Source: Odobenus rosmarus divergens
Taxonomy: Eukaryota; Chordata; Mammalia; Carnivora; Odobenidae
DNA length: 64,000 nt
Direction: 5' to 3'
Assembly (NCBI RefSeq): GCF_000321225.1
Contig: NW_004451861.1
Location: forward strand, 28,950 to 92,949
Below, piece after piece: positions 35,191 to 44,938 of this stretch; positions within the stretch are counted from its first letter, which is position 1, and every line of letters starts with the position of its first letter. The notes under the pieces are model-generated. The model did not search any database, was not told the DNA's origin, and saw only the letters and a list, made by a program, of their open reading frames with translations. Made by a program: the position numbers and the translations under genes.

Positions 35191-36459
35191 GCCTGACACA
35201 CTGCAAACTTCCCTTGGGATTTTTAAAAGTAGAAACCTGCTGTGATATTATACAGAGTACGAAAAAGCCAAGACTCGGCCCATCATATGGACTTTCAGCT
35301 TTACATGTAGGACATATTTTGGACTTCCCCTGAAATTCACCTTCCTACAGATGGATAGTCTGGAAATGCCGCTGCTGCTTCTTTAAACAACATGACAATA
35401 AAACAACCGCGTAGTAAACTGTTTGTACAAGGTGCTACAGCCACGCCTTCTGATTTTGGCATTTATCAGATGACAAACCATGGAGAGATGAACCAGAAAA
35501 CATACACAGGACAAGGGAGCATCACAGAGAAGCAAGCCACTGGCTGTGGGTTAAGTGCGTTTGTTGGTGATGAATAAGAGTCTGCTGGGCGTCTTATATT
35601 TAGCTGGAGTGGGGCTGGTAAGTGAGCCTGTTTTGTTCAGGCCTGGTTTGGACATTCTAGCGCTGTCATCTCCTAAACAGCCCAGGGCCCTGGTGTAAGG
35701 GTACTCCAGATGACCTTAAGTCAAGGGTCTTGTCAAAAAGACTCAGAAGCCAACTTGAAGAGGCTCTCACTGGCCAGTGATGAGACAATGTGAGTACCAA
35801 GGATATGAAACATATCAACTACGTTTAATTTCTTGAGGCGCTCGTGACATTGACAAACATATTGATCACCATTGCAAGGTGATAGGAAACCAATATATTA
35901 TTTTGGAAAATTTGTGAATAAAGGAAAGGAATCAAACATTTAAACTGTCTTTCTGACAGAAACTGTGCCAGAGAGTAGCTGAGGGGAAGTTTATCCTTAT
36001 AGGAATATTTCAGCTGACAAACAGAGAAGGAATGACAGAGTTAGGTTATCACCACTCTGTGACCCTTCATAAATTAAGGAATCTAGATATTAATCATCAA
36101 TGTCTGCTAATATCATAAAAAGATAGAAAGGACCCCCCTCCCCTTCCCCCCATGTGCTGCCTGATGGAAGCAGACAAGGAAATAAAATTTTGCCAAGAAC
36201 AACAACAACAAAAACTGAACTGGAAACAAGTGAACTAGACCCAGCCACAAATTTTAAGAAAGGTAGGGGTGTTAAATAACATAGGCTGTGGGAAACAACA
36301 TGGCAAAGGGCCCAGTTCCTAAAAAAACCAAAAAAACAAAAAGGAATTTTTTTTGCTCTATCTCCTCCTACAAAAGGAGATAGGGCAGAAACACACTTTA
36401 GTACGGTATATTACCCAACTACAATGTATGAATTAAAATAAACTATAAGTATCTTTTTA
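35191..36459. other. Intergenic, unassigned
   Basis: No exon or certain repeat. An (AAC)n patch is at 36200-36215. A 12-base 'ctcctacaaaagg' region near 36363 pairs with nearby 'ctatctcct/aggagatag' to make a short hairpin (36357-36384). Confidence 0.4.
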
Positions 36460-36735
36460 AAACATCAATGAGAAACTTCAAATCTTGCTGGGATATTTCA
36501 TGATTTTTAAGGAATTATTGTTAATTTTTTAGGTGTGCTAATGGTATCATGGTTCAGTTAAAAAAAAGCTTCTATTTATTTATTTACTTATTTATTTATT
36601 TTAGCAATGCAAACTAACATGTGCAGATGAATGATATGCTGTCTGGAATCTGCTTCAAAATAATAGGAGGGGTGATGGGAGGATGGGGAGGGTAAGAAAG
36701 CCTATTAGCCATGAGCTGGTAATTGACGATGGGCC
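36460..36735 (+). repeat. L1-type 3' end, sense, with a (TTTA)n tract
   Basis: 'attgttaattttttaggtgt', 'gctaatggtatcatggttca', 'gtctggaatctgcttcaaaa' and 'attagccatgagctggtaat' resemble an old LINE 3' end. A (TTTA)n run is at 36572-36602. Confidence 0.5.
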
Positions 36736-36904
36736 ACAGTCTCATGGGAGTTTGACATTTCCCTTAATAGAAAAAAAATAAATCCATTGACCAATCCAAA
36801 ATCTGTTGATCACTTTCTTGTAATATTTAGCTATTACTGATAGCATTATATTAACATGAAGTCTCATTTGGGCGTTTCGTCCAGTTACTTTCAAGGGATG
36901 TCTG

Positions 36905-37025
36905 AGGGCTGGCCTTGGCAATTAGGAAATGTGGGTTCTAATCTTACTTTCCCCTTCGCCAGCTGAGTGATTTTGGAACTTCAGCTCTCTGGGTCTCCCT
37001 GCACTCCTCTGGGAAACGAGGGGCA
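36905..37025 (+). repeat. MIR fragment, sense
   Basis: 'atgtgggttctaatcttact', 'gccagctgagtgattttgga' and 'ctctgggaaacgagggg' follow the MIR order. Confidence 0.6.
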
Positions 37026-37069
37026 GGGATGATTTCTAACATCTTGCTGGCTGGGTTCGCTTAGAGCAA

Positions 37070-37255
37070 TGAAGAGATTTGTGTCCTACAGTCTGACTGT
37101 CTGGGTTGGAATCTCAGTTTTCCCATATGTATCCTCCGGTAAATTTACTTAATCCCCCAGAGCTTCAGCTTCCAGATTTGTGAGATGGAAAGAACAGTAA
37201 TGCTTACCCCAAAGGGATCTTGTGAAGATCAAATGAGATACTGAATGTATTCATT
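37070..37255 (+). repeat. MIR element, sense
   Basis: 'gtctgactgtctgggttgga', 'agcttccagatttgtgagat' and 'tcttgtgaagatcaaatgag' give a good sense MIR. Confidence 0.75.
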
Positions 37256-37559
37256 CCACGAACACTGAGCACCTAGCTTCCAGCTCTGGGAGGGGCAGAG
37301 AGTGGAGTAGTGAGGAAAATGCTGGGGCCAGGCTGTTTGGAGCCTAACCGGGGATCCCAGACAACACTCAGTAAACACTAAATCAGAAGCAGGATTTCAA
37401 ACAGCTAGAACTAGGAAGAAAACCCAACACAGCTATTTCATGGAGGGCTACTTTCAGGAAGGTGGGTCGCAAATTTAAATAGGTTGGTTGGATTGAGGAA
37501 GTTTACCCGCCAAGCGTGCATAAATGAATTGACTACATCTTTGTCTACCCTGGCTCCAC
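37256..37559. other. Intergenic, unassigned
   Basis: About 300 bases with an L2-like start ('gaacactgagcacctagctt') and nothing else recognised. Confidence 0.4.
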
Positions 37560-37728
37560 ATTTGGCAATGTGTGGGCATTTTTGATTGCCACACGGAGGG
37601 TGTGGTTCTGGCATCTAGTGGATGAAGGCTACCAGGAATGCCATGCAATATCCCTCAACGCAATATCCCTCACACCAAAAAATTATCAAGTCCGAAATGT
37701 GAATAGTGGCAGGATTGAGAAACCTTAA
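37560..37728 (+). mobile_element. MER5A-type hAT element, sense
   Basis: 'tttggcaatgtgtgggcatt', 'ggcatctagtggatgaaggc', 'aaattatcaagtccgaaatg' and 'aggattgagaaacctta' match the MER5A pattern. A 13-15 bp tandem copy of 'gcaatatccctca' (37646-37673) replaces the usual single 'catcctaca' region. Confidence 0.82.
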
Positions 37729-37737
37729 TAGAGAAAG

Positions 37738-37965
37738 AACAGCAGGGCAAGGGTCCTGGGTCAGAAGGGAGCTTGTCGTGTGTGGGGTACAAACGGAAAG
37801 CCAATGTAGTGAGAAACCAGGATGGTGACAGAGAACACAGAGGGAGGTGGGGTTAGATGAGGGAGCGCCTTTTAAGGCACAGTGAGGAACCCCAGAATTA
37901 TCCCCAAAGCAGTGGGCAGCCCTTGGAGAGTTTTGAGTACGGGAGGAAGTTAAGTCAGGTAATGC
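37738..37965 (-). repeat. L2 LINE fragment, antisense
   Basis: 'aacagagggaggtggggtta'-type purine-rich text and 'agcccttggagagttttgag' followed by 'ggaggaagttaagtcaggta' match the reversed L2. It ends some 70 bp before the CpG island. Confidence 0.55.
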
Positions 37966-38088
37966 GCTTAGTACATATAAGCTCTCTAATAAATACTGTC
38001 TATCATCACCAGCACCTTTGCATCTTTGCTACTTTGCCCCCGCCCAAATCCAGGCCTCGGCGCGGCCGCAGTAACTAACTCCTCCTGG

Positions 38089-38102
38089 CCAGCAGAGGGC
38101 GC
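38089..38102 (+). promoter_or_regulatory. Candidate CTCF site
   Basis: CCAGCAGAGGGCGC fits the CTCF core CCASYAGRKGGCRS at every position. It lies at the upstream edge of the AGFG1 CpG island, about 370 bp before the start codon. Binding is not shown by sequence alone. Confidence 0.6.
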
Positions 38103-38456
38103 CGGCCGACACTTGGCCTCCGGCCGCCCAGGGCGGGCCTCCTCTTGCCGTCCCCCTTCCTCCTCTTTTCCCCTCAGGAGAAGTCGGGAAGGTGGCGGCG
38201 GCGGCGGAGGCGGAGGCGGCGTCGGTTGTCCGGGCTGGGCCGGTTGGTGTGACCCGTCAGCCCGCGCTCCGCAGCGTCCGCGCCGCGCCCAGCGCAGTCG
38301 AGTCGAGCCGAGGCGGCCAGGTCCGGCGCGGGCGGCGCGCGCTGACGGAGGGCGGCGGCCGCGGCCAGGGCGGCCCGTGGGACCGCGGGCCCCCGGCGCA
38401 GCGCCGCCCGGCTCCCGCTCCCGGCCCTGCCGGCCTCCTCCCTCGGCGCCGCGGCC

Positions 38457-38623
38457 ATGGCGGCCAGCGCGAAGCGGAAGCAGGAGGAGAAGCACCTGAA
38501 GATGCTGCGGGACATGACCGGTCTCCCGCACAACCGAAAGTGCTTCGACTGCGACCAGCGCGGCCCCACCTACGTGAACATGACGATCGGCTCCTTCGTC
38601 TGTACCTCCTGCTCCGGCAGCCT
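38457..38623 (+). CDS. AGFG1: AGFG1 coding exon 1 (ArfGAP with FG repeats 1), residues 1-56
   Basis: AGFG1 is a host protein with an ArfGAP-type zinc finger and, further on, FG and NPF repeats. It is known to act in clathrin-linked endocytic sorting with EPS15 and VAMP7, and was first described as a cellular cofactor of HIV Rev (HRB/RIP). This exon starts MAASAKRKQEEKHLK and ends in ...VCTSCSGS plus two bases of a Leu codon. The zinc ligands C29, C32, C49 and C52 give the C-x2-C-x16-C-x2-C ArfGAP finger. The ATG at 38457 lies in a strong Kozak context (GCCGCGGCCATGG). The donor is CCT|GTGAGT at 38623/38624 (phase 2), and the reading frame joins exactly to 57007. The sequence is distinct from the paralogue AGFG2, which has a different N-terminus. 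Residue 44 is Ile (NMTIGSF); I recall Val there in human. The 5' UTR part of the exon lies upstream and has no defined start. Confidence 0.96.
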
Positions 38624-38649
38624 GTGAGTGCTGGGCGGCCGGGCGGGCG

Positions 38650-38800
38650 TGGGCCCTTCCCCCGGGTTGGGGGGCGGGGGAGCGGGCGGCGGGGCGGGGC
38701 GGGGGCGCCGGGCGGCGCGGGAGGAAAGCGGGGGCGCCCGCTCGGGCCGGGGCGGCAGTTGGGGCGCGGGGGAGCGGGGAGGGGCGGCGGAGGCCCGCGG
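38650..38800 (+). repeat. G-rich tract at the start of intron 1
   Basis: Many runs of three to six G on the coding strand (for example 'ggggggcgggggagcgggcg' at 38669) directly follow exon 1. They are able to form G-quadruplexes in the transcript or the non-template strand. Confidence 0.75.
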
Positions 38801-39934
38801 GTGGGATGCGCTCGGCCCCTGCCTCCGGGCTGGGGATGCGCTTTCGTTTTTTCCGGGCAAGGGTCCCGACCCGGGGCAGCCTTCGTGGGTGGGGCGTGGG
38901 CGAAGGTGGGGTCAGGAAGGGGCGCCCGGGGCGAGCATCGCTGGTCCCCGCGGAGCCGGCGCCGCCTCCCTCGGGCCTCCGCTCTCCAGGGCGCTGACCC
39001 GATGGGGCTGTAAGGGAGAGACCCGGGGAGGCTGGGGAGGGCCGTGCGGGTCTTTTGTGTGCCCCGCCTCTCGGCGGCCGGGGCGCAGAGGTCCCCAGCG
39101 AGGCACCTGCCGGGCGCCCGTAGAGGGGGTGGGGGAGAAGCTAGGATGGGAAAGAGCAAGGGTGCGTAGCCTGGGCTTTTTTTTCCCTCGGGTGCAGAGT
39201 ACCTAGGTCACTGGGAGAAAGCAGGCACTTAGGAATAGTAGCGGGATTAAAATGTCTTGATGCCAGAGATTTGAATCCCAAGGGAAAAGTTCGAGAGGCT
39301 TAATTGCGAGAGAGGAAGAGAAGCAGATGTGAGGTGGTAGGGTTTTAGCCTTATGGTGCAAAGAGAGTCTTGAGTTTGGAAAAGTTTTAATGGAAATAAG
39401 ATACTGACTAGAAGCTGTGTCATTGTACTTGTGGTGGTGCCTGTAAGATTTCTCTGTCAGTATCGGTATCAGGCTGTATACAGAAATTGGGAGAGATGGG
39501 AAGACAGCATTGCTTCAGAAAAATGGAGACTACCGTCTTGACTTATTGGGATGGTTTGTATTCTTCTTTGCTTCATTAAGCTTTATTTTGATAAGATTCT
39601 TGTTACTCTGTTACTCTGAAATTTTCTTTGGAAAGTTTGCGGATGATTTTGGAACTGATAAGTTGCTTTTTATGTACTAATTATCTTGTATTTAAAGTAG
39701 TCACTAAATATTCTTAAAACCTTTGTTACACCAAAACATCTACTTAGGTTCTTCATTTGTAGCATTCCTTCATGTAAAGTAATTTGGCTACCCCCCCAAA
39801 AAAAACCTTTGTAAGATTAATACTGAGGCAAAGTACCATAATGTATTAGAAAATATTTGGAAAATGCAGGACATGCCCAGCAGTGCACGATTTGCTTTTT
39901 TTCTTCATGTTGGGCAACAAGGCATTATTAGTCT

Positions 39935-40190
39935 TTGAATGTTATTTCCTCAACAAACATATACCGGGTGTCTACTGTGTTCTCTGTGAAGCCTTGGGAT
40001 GTGCTGATGAATACAGTAAAATCCCTGTTCTTTTGGTGCTTACATTCTACTAGGGGAGATAATAATACATAAGTAATTAAATGAGAAAAATGTCCGGGAT
40101 AAGTATGCACTAAAATAGTATGATAGCAGAGATCTTGTTTGAGAGGTTACTTTTAGATTGTAGTTAGGGAAGCACTCTTGAGAAGTTGAC
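39935..40190 (-). repeat. L2 LINE, antisense
   Basis: 'tttcctcaacaaacatatac', 'gatgaatacagtaaaatccc' and 'cttacattctactaggggag' are the reversed L2 3' end, continuing through 'taagtatgcactaaaatagt'. Confidence 0.78.
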
Positions 40191-40654
40191 AATTAGTGAT
40201 ATTGAATTACAGCGGAATCCTAGAGCTGGGTGGAATCTAGGAGATAGTTTGGTTCATACTTTTCACTTACAGATAAAGTGACATGGATTAGGCAACTTTG
40301 GTTCTAGAAAAGCCAAGAGTCCAGTGTTTTAAGTGTATTTGATTTTTATTATGTGCATAGTAAATATGTCCTTTGTTTACTAAACACAAGATCTTTTGGT
40401 ACATATGAAATACTTGGTTTGGAAAAAATGTATAAAGTTACTGTTTTGAATTTCTGATGTTTCTCTGTGGTTCTTAAGTCTCGCAGGGCAACATTTAGTA
40501 TATGCAGCAAATATATGAGCTCAAGAAATACTTACACTTTTCTTTCTAAAACTCACATTTCTGAAACATTGTATATAAGAGGATATTTCAGTATAATGAC
40601 AATTGTTTATTTTAAAGAATTTAATCTGTAGTAGATAGGGCTTCATATTTCCAT

Positions 40655-41225
40655 TCACTGATTTTACAAATGTTTATTGCTTGACTGGCCTATGTCATAC
40701 ATTGTGGGAGGGACTGGTGTTCCTTGGATCCTCCTATCTTTAAGGAGCCTGCATTTTAAATATGTAAACAGTGATGACACATTGTAATATTTCCTCTCTG
40801 TAAATGAGCTATCCCTGAAATATGTAAATGGGTAGAGAAAGCTTCACAGAAGATCTGATGCCTGAGCAAAGACCTTTAAAGACAAGATCCATGTGGCTGA
40901 CTGCATATTGTTGAAAGAACAAGTACTTGTGAGCTAGATAAACCTGGTCCTAAATGCTGGCTCTGCTTATTAGCTGTGTGGTATTGAGAATGTCACTTAG
41001 TCTCCTTGAGTTTGAATTTTCTCATCCATGAATAGTGAGGATAAGGTTTACCTTGTAGATTTTGGATGTAGATTAGTTTTTGGTATTAGAGATAACATGT
41101 GTTTAACGTCTCACTTGATGCCTGGTGCATAATAGCTGTGCAGTAGATGGGAGGTATTAACAAGGGGGAAAGGATATTCCATGAGTAGGGAACAGTATGT
41201 GAAAGAACATTGAAATGAGAAGCAC
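40655..41225 (-). repeat. L2 LINE, antisense, with a MIR inside
   Basis: 'ctgattttacaaatgtttat' and 'tctttaaggagcctgcattt' start a reversed L2. It continues past the MIR as 'atattccatgagtagggaac' and 'tgtgaaagaacattgaaatg'. Boundaries are approximate. Confidence 0.65.
40905..41110 (+). repeat. MIR element, sense
   Basis: 'aacctggtcctaaatgctgg', 'ttattagctgtgtggtattg' and 'ttgaattttctcatccatga' follow MIR core order. It sits within the antisense L2. Confidence 0.8.
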
Positions 41226-41714
41226 CCTTATAAAAGTCTATGAGTTTGCATTTTTCTCTGTTTTTAAGTAAGACTTTTTCCAGTGGCTTAATGATGTTGC
41301 CTAGATTTCTCTCATCCAAAGATGGCTGCTTCCAGCTCTTGGGGCTGCATATTGCCTTATTTTATATCGTGTCCCAACTTTTCCAGAAGTTCTGCAATTC
41401 ATTCAGGTCATATAGCTACCTTTAATAGTGCCCTGATTGGACTCATATTCTACAATGACTTCGTTGGAACAACAAAGATCCCCAAATAGAGTTCTCAAAT
41501 CAGAAATCTGGGATTCTTGGGAAGTAAGGAATAGATGCTCGATCAAATGTCTGTTGCAAAAATATTGAAGGGACCTATTGAAGCTCCTAAGGATTTCTGT
41601 CCTTGAAAAGCAGTAATAAAGGAATATAATTTGAAAAGAATTAAGTAACTATTGAGTTTATAATTATTATATGTTTGCTATTTGCATGATATGGTATACT
41701 TGGAAAAATAAAAT

Positions 41715-41890
41715 TTTGAAATCAGATTCTGCCACTAGCTTTGTGACTTAGGGCAAGGTATTAAGCCAGGCCACCATGTGCCAGTTGACTTGGATCCATC
41801 TTTTCAGCCTCGGTTTCTTTTGTATTAAGAAGATAATGCAGTAGCTTAAGGTTGGTATGAGGATTAGATGGTACAATTTGAGTAGTTACT
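41715..41890 (+). repeat. MIR element, sense
   Basis: 'cagattctgccactagcttt', 'gtgacttagggcaaggtatt', 'agcctcggtttcttttgtat' and 'ggtatgaggattagatggta' are MIR text, with an extra 40 bases near 41765-41800. Confidence 0.75.
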
Positions 41891-42989
41891 GAACATATAC
41901 TATATGAGAGGATGAGGCTAAGCAGTGGATTTTCAAAGTATAAGGCCTCTAGCTATTATCAGGAAAACTTGATTGCCTAGAAAATGCTAATATTACAATA
42001 AACAGTATCTACTGTCATGAATTCTAAATTTTGGAGGTTAGTCACGTACCTTTTATCATTAATTTAGCAGTATCTTTGTTTAAACAAATTGAATAAGCAT
42101 CTTAGTGTTTAGACTCAGGGAATCTTTTTCCCAGTGACTGTCATATGCTTGTTTGATGCTCATTCAGAGTGTATAACTGAATTCAGATTGCGAAACTTTA
42201 AATTTAGGTGCAGTTATACTATTTATTACTGAGGTAGAATGGGGGTATTGTAACAGATTGATCTGTCACTTTCTCTCTGGTTCTAGCTACTGAAATACTT
42301 AAAATTATGAATGGATAACCAACAACAAAACATTGCCTTCATGCCAAAGAATTTTAGTTGATTTAAAGACTAGTTTTAGACCAAATTATTTAACATTAGT
42401 GTAATCCGTAAATAAGAATTGTTCATCTTTAAAAAGTGATTCACAAGTTTTTCCGGGAGGGTTTAGATAAAAAACATTTAAGAAACACTCTGTCTCAATA
42501 CCAGCTATTTTATGTGGACAGGGTATTTGAAGTGGGAATTTCCTGGGTGTATACATATAGCCTGATATAACTTACACGTTATTAATTTTGTGTGCATTTT
42601 GACTTTTATAGTGAATATTGGAAGAATTTTAACTTTAAAGTTAGATGAAAAGGCATTTAATCTGTTTTTATACATTTATTAGCATTAGAGTGGATTGGAA
42701 TCAAATACTCTTTTGGAGCTCTGTAATATTCAGGACCTCATGAGGTTACAGTGGGCAATGATTTATATCTTAAATTCCTTTTTCATTTTTTTAGTACTCT
42801 AATGTGGCTATATTTGATGAGGTATTTTGAAAATGTACAATTTCAATTTAGTATAAGTGGGAAAATTACTTGATGCTTCCCCATTATGAAGGACAGAATT
42901 TTTTTTAAAGCAAATATGAACTTCCTGGCACTAGTACATGTGTTGGGGATATAACAATTAAAGTATTTGTTGAAATGGAAAATATAATA

Positions 42990-43075
42990 ATAACTGTTAG
43001 TCACATTTATTGAGTGGTAGCTGTGTGTCAGGTGTGATTCTAATAAAAATCTTATGAGGAAGGTGCTGTTATTCC
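42990..43075 (-). repeat. MIR fragment, antisense
   Basis: 'ttattgagtggtagctgtgt', 'aaaatcttatgaggaaggtg' matches part of a reversed MIR. Confidence 0.6.
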
Positions 43076-43560
43076 TCCCCTGCCCCCCAGCTTTAAATTG
43101 TAAAATTAGCATACATTCTTAACGCTTTGTTGTGATACCCTGGTTGATGTTGAGATCCAGAACTAATGATGATTGTACCCCTAACAAAGGTATAAAGGTT
43201 TCCCATGAATTATTGTAAATTATTGTGAATTCTGTATTTTGGGGATTTAAATAGTAGATTTTAAACTTCATTGGATTTTAAAAGCAGGACAGATAGTTTA
43301 TGGATGTACGTGCATTTTTGCTTTATAGCGATGCTTATTAAAAAAAAAGGAACTTAACTTTTCTTAACTTTGTGTTTTTTTTTGAATTTTATTCAGAAAT
43401 TGCTGTTGTGTATTGTGAGTGTAATGGGAATTTGACGCTGACTTTTGAATTTGGCCCATCTATACTGCCATGAATGAGTTCTCTTGCTATTTTCTTTATC
43501 TGAGTTGTAATTAAAACCTCTCATCCTGTGCACGTAGGATTGATAGTGATCAGATTTAAA

Positions 43561-43735
43561 CTGAGGGTTCTAGATGGGAGGGGGTGGGGGGATGGGTTAG
43601 CCTGGTGGTGGATATTGAAGAGGACAGGTACTGCGTGGAGCACTGGGTGTTATACGCAAACAATGAATCATGGAACACTACATCAAAAACTAATGATGTA
43701 ATGTATGGTGATTAACATAACAGTGATAAAAATAA
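43561..43735 (+). mobile_element. Young carnivore L1 3' end, 5'-truncated, sense
   Basis: Starts 'ctgagggttctagatgggag', then 'gagcactgggtgttatacgc', 'aatgaatcatggaacactac' and 'aatgtatggtgattaacata'. A perfect 19-bp duplication 'gatagtgatcagatttaaa' flanks it (43542-43560 and 43736-43754). Only 175 bp were inserted, into AGFG1 intron 1, and the A tail is short and interrupted. Confidence 0.96.
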
Positions 43736-43975
43736 GATAGTGATCAGATTTAAAAGTCAATTATGTATGTATGCATATATATGTATGTTTTTATATACTT
43801 AGGTTTTTTATTTTAACATAATTGTTAATTTGCCAGTGTTTTAATGTAACACTTAGTACTTTTCTTTGAATGTGGTTCCACTGGTTAGATTCTTTGTCCC
43901 TTTTGTATAACCCGGATTCACATTGTGTTTACAGTGTTTAGAATTCTAAGTTACTTTTTAAAGTCAGTTGCGTGC

Positions 43976-44175
43976 AGGGCGCCTGGGTGGCTCAGTCTTT
44001 AAACATCTGCCTTCGGCTCAGGTCATGATCCCAGGGTCCTGGGATCGAGCCCCGCGTCGGGCTCCCTGCTCCACAGGAAGCCTGCTTCTCCCTCTCCCAC
44101 TCTCCCTGCTTGTGTTCCCTCTCTCACTGTGTCTCTCTCTGTCAAATAGATGAATAAAATCTTAGAAAAAAAAAT
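43976..44175 (+). mobile_element. SINEC copy, sense
   Basis: Head GGGCGCCTGGGTGGCTCAGT, 'ctccacaggaagcctgcttc' variant, tail 'aataaaatcttag' plus A. The duplication is 14 of 16 bases: 'aaagtcagttgcgtgc' (43960) against 'aaagtaagttgagtgc' (44176). It is one of only two sense SINEs in the introns. Confidence 0.95.
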
Positions 44176-44747
44176 AAAGTAAGTTGAGTGCTGGATTGTT
44201 CTAGATCTTTCAGTCTTTTACAGTTCTTTTCTACAGTTAAGTAACAGCTTTTCATGGTTATTGAATTTAGTTGTCTCTAAAATACTTCGTTTTTATGGAA
44301 ACAGTTCTCACTTGTGTCAGTATTTTACAAAATATTCACTTCAACTATATATTTCCCAAATACTATGCCAACTGTATTACCAGGTTATTATATTAAACAA
44401 CTCTTGATAAACATAAAACTCAGTTGGAAGGAGCAGGAGAGAGTGGCTTCCTAGCTATGAATGTTTGTTGTGCAGTAGGGATTTGCTGTAGGTTTTTCAG
44501 CAGGGAGGAAAAAATGGATTCATCTTGCAAATTGATTAAGAGGGACTCTTCTGTAGTGCTATGAACATCTTCTTGTCCTGGGAAAACTTTTAAGCATGTG
44601 TGGTATGGTGACATCATATTTTCACTCTTTTCTATACAACATGCATAATGCTCATATTCTTGAGAAATTCCTATAGAGATATTCAGGACTAGGTGGTGTT
44701 ACCCTTCCTATTTTCCCCCTGGCTGCTTAATGCATTTCCCACTTCAT

Positions 44748-44938
44748 TTTTTTTTTTTTTTTTAAATTTGAGTGAGAGAATGAGAGAGGGAGAGAGAGCG
44801 TGAGAAGGGGGAGGGTCAGAGGGAGAAGCAGACTCCCCGCTGAGCAGGGAGCCAGATGTGGGACTCCATCCTGGGACTCCAGAATCATGACCTCAGCCAA
44901 AGGCAGTCACTGAACCAACTGAGCCACCCAGGTGCCCC
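44748..44938 (-). mobile_element. SINEC copy, antisense
   Basis: T tract of 18, then 'aaatttgagtgagagaatga', ending 'gagccacccaggtgcccc'. The duplication is 16 of 17 bases: 'tgcatttcccacttcat' (44731-44747) against 'tgcgtttcccacttcat' (44939-44955). Confidence 0.96.

Larger units (their letters stand above)
38030..39150 (+). promoter_or_regulatory. AGFG1 CpG-island promoter
   Basis: About 1.1 kb of very GC-rich DNA dense in CG pairs surrounds coding exon 1, in sharp contrast to AT-rich flanks. No TATA box is visible, as is usual for CpG-island promoters of widely expressed genes. The transcription start is probably between about 38100 and 38400, but I cannot place it from sequence. The 5' leader contains (GGC)n/(GGA) repeats (38193-38222) and no upstream ATG between 38150 and the start codon that I can see. 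Long ORFs on both strands across this island reflect base composition only. Confidence 0.9.

Noticed and set aside
38257..39159. Long minus-strand ORF (300 codons) and overlapping plus-strand ORFs (273 and 192 codons) in the CpG island
   Set aside because: They overlap AGFG1 exon 1 in other frames, are rich in Pro/Arg/Gly/Ala as any GC-rich DNA gives, cross the exon 1 splice site, and the 273-codon frame begins at GTG rather than ATG.
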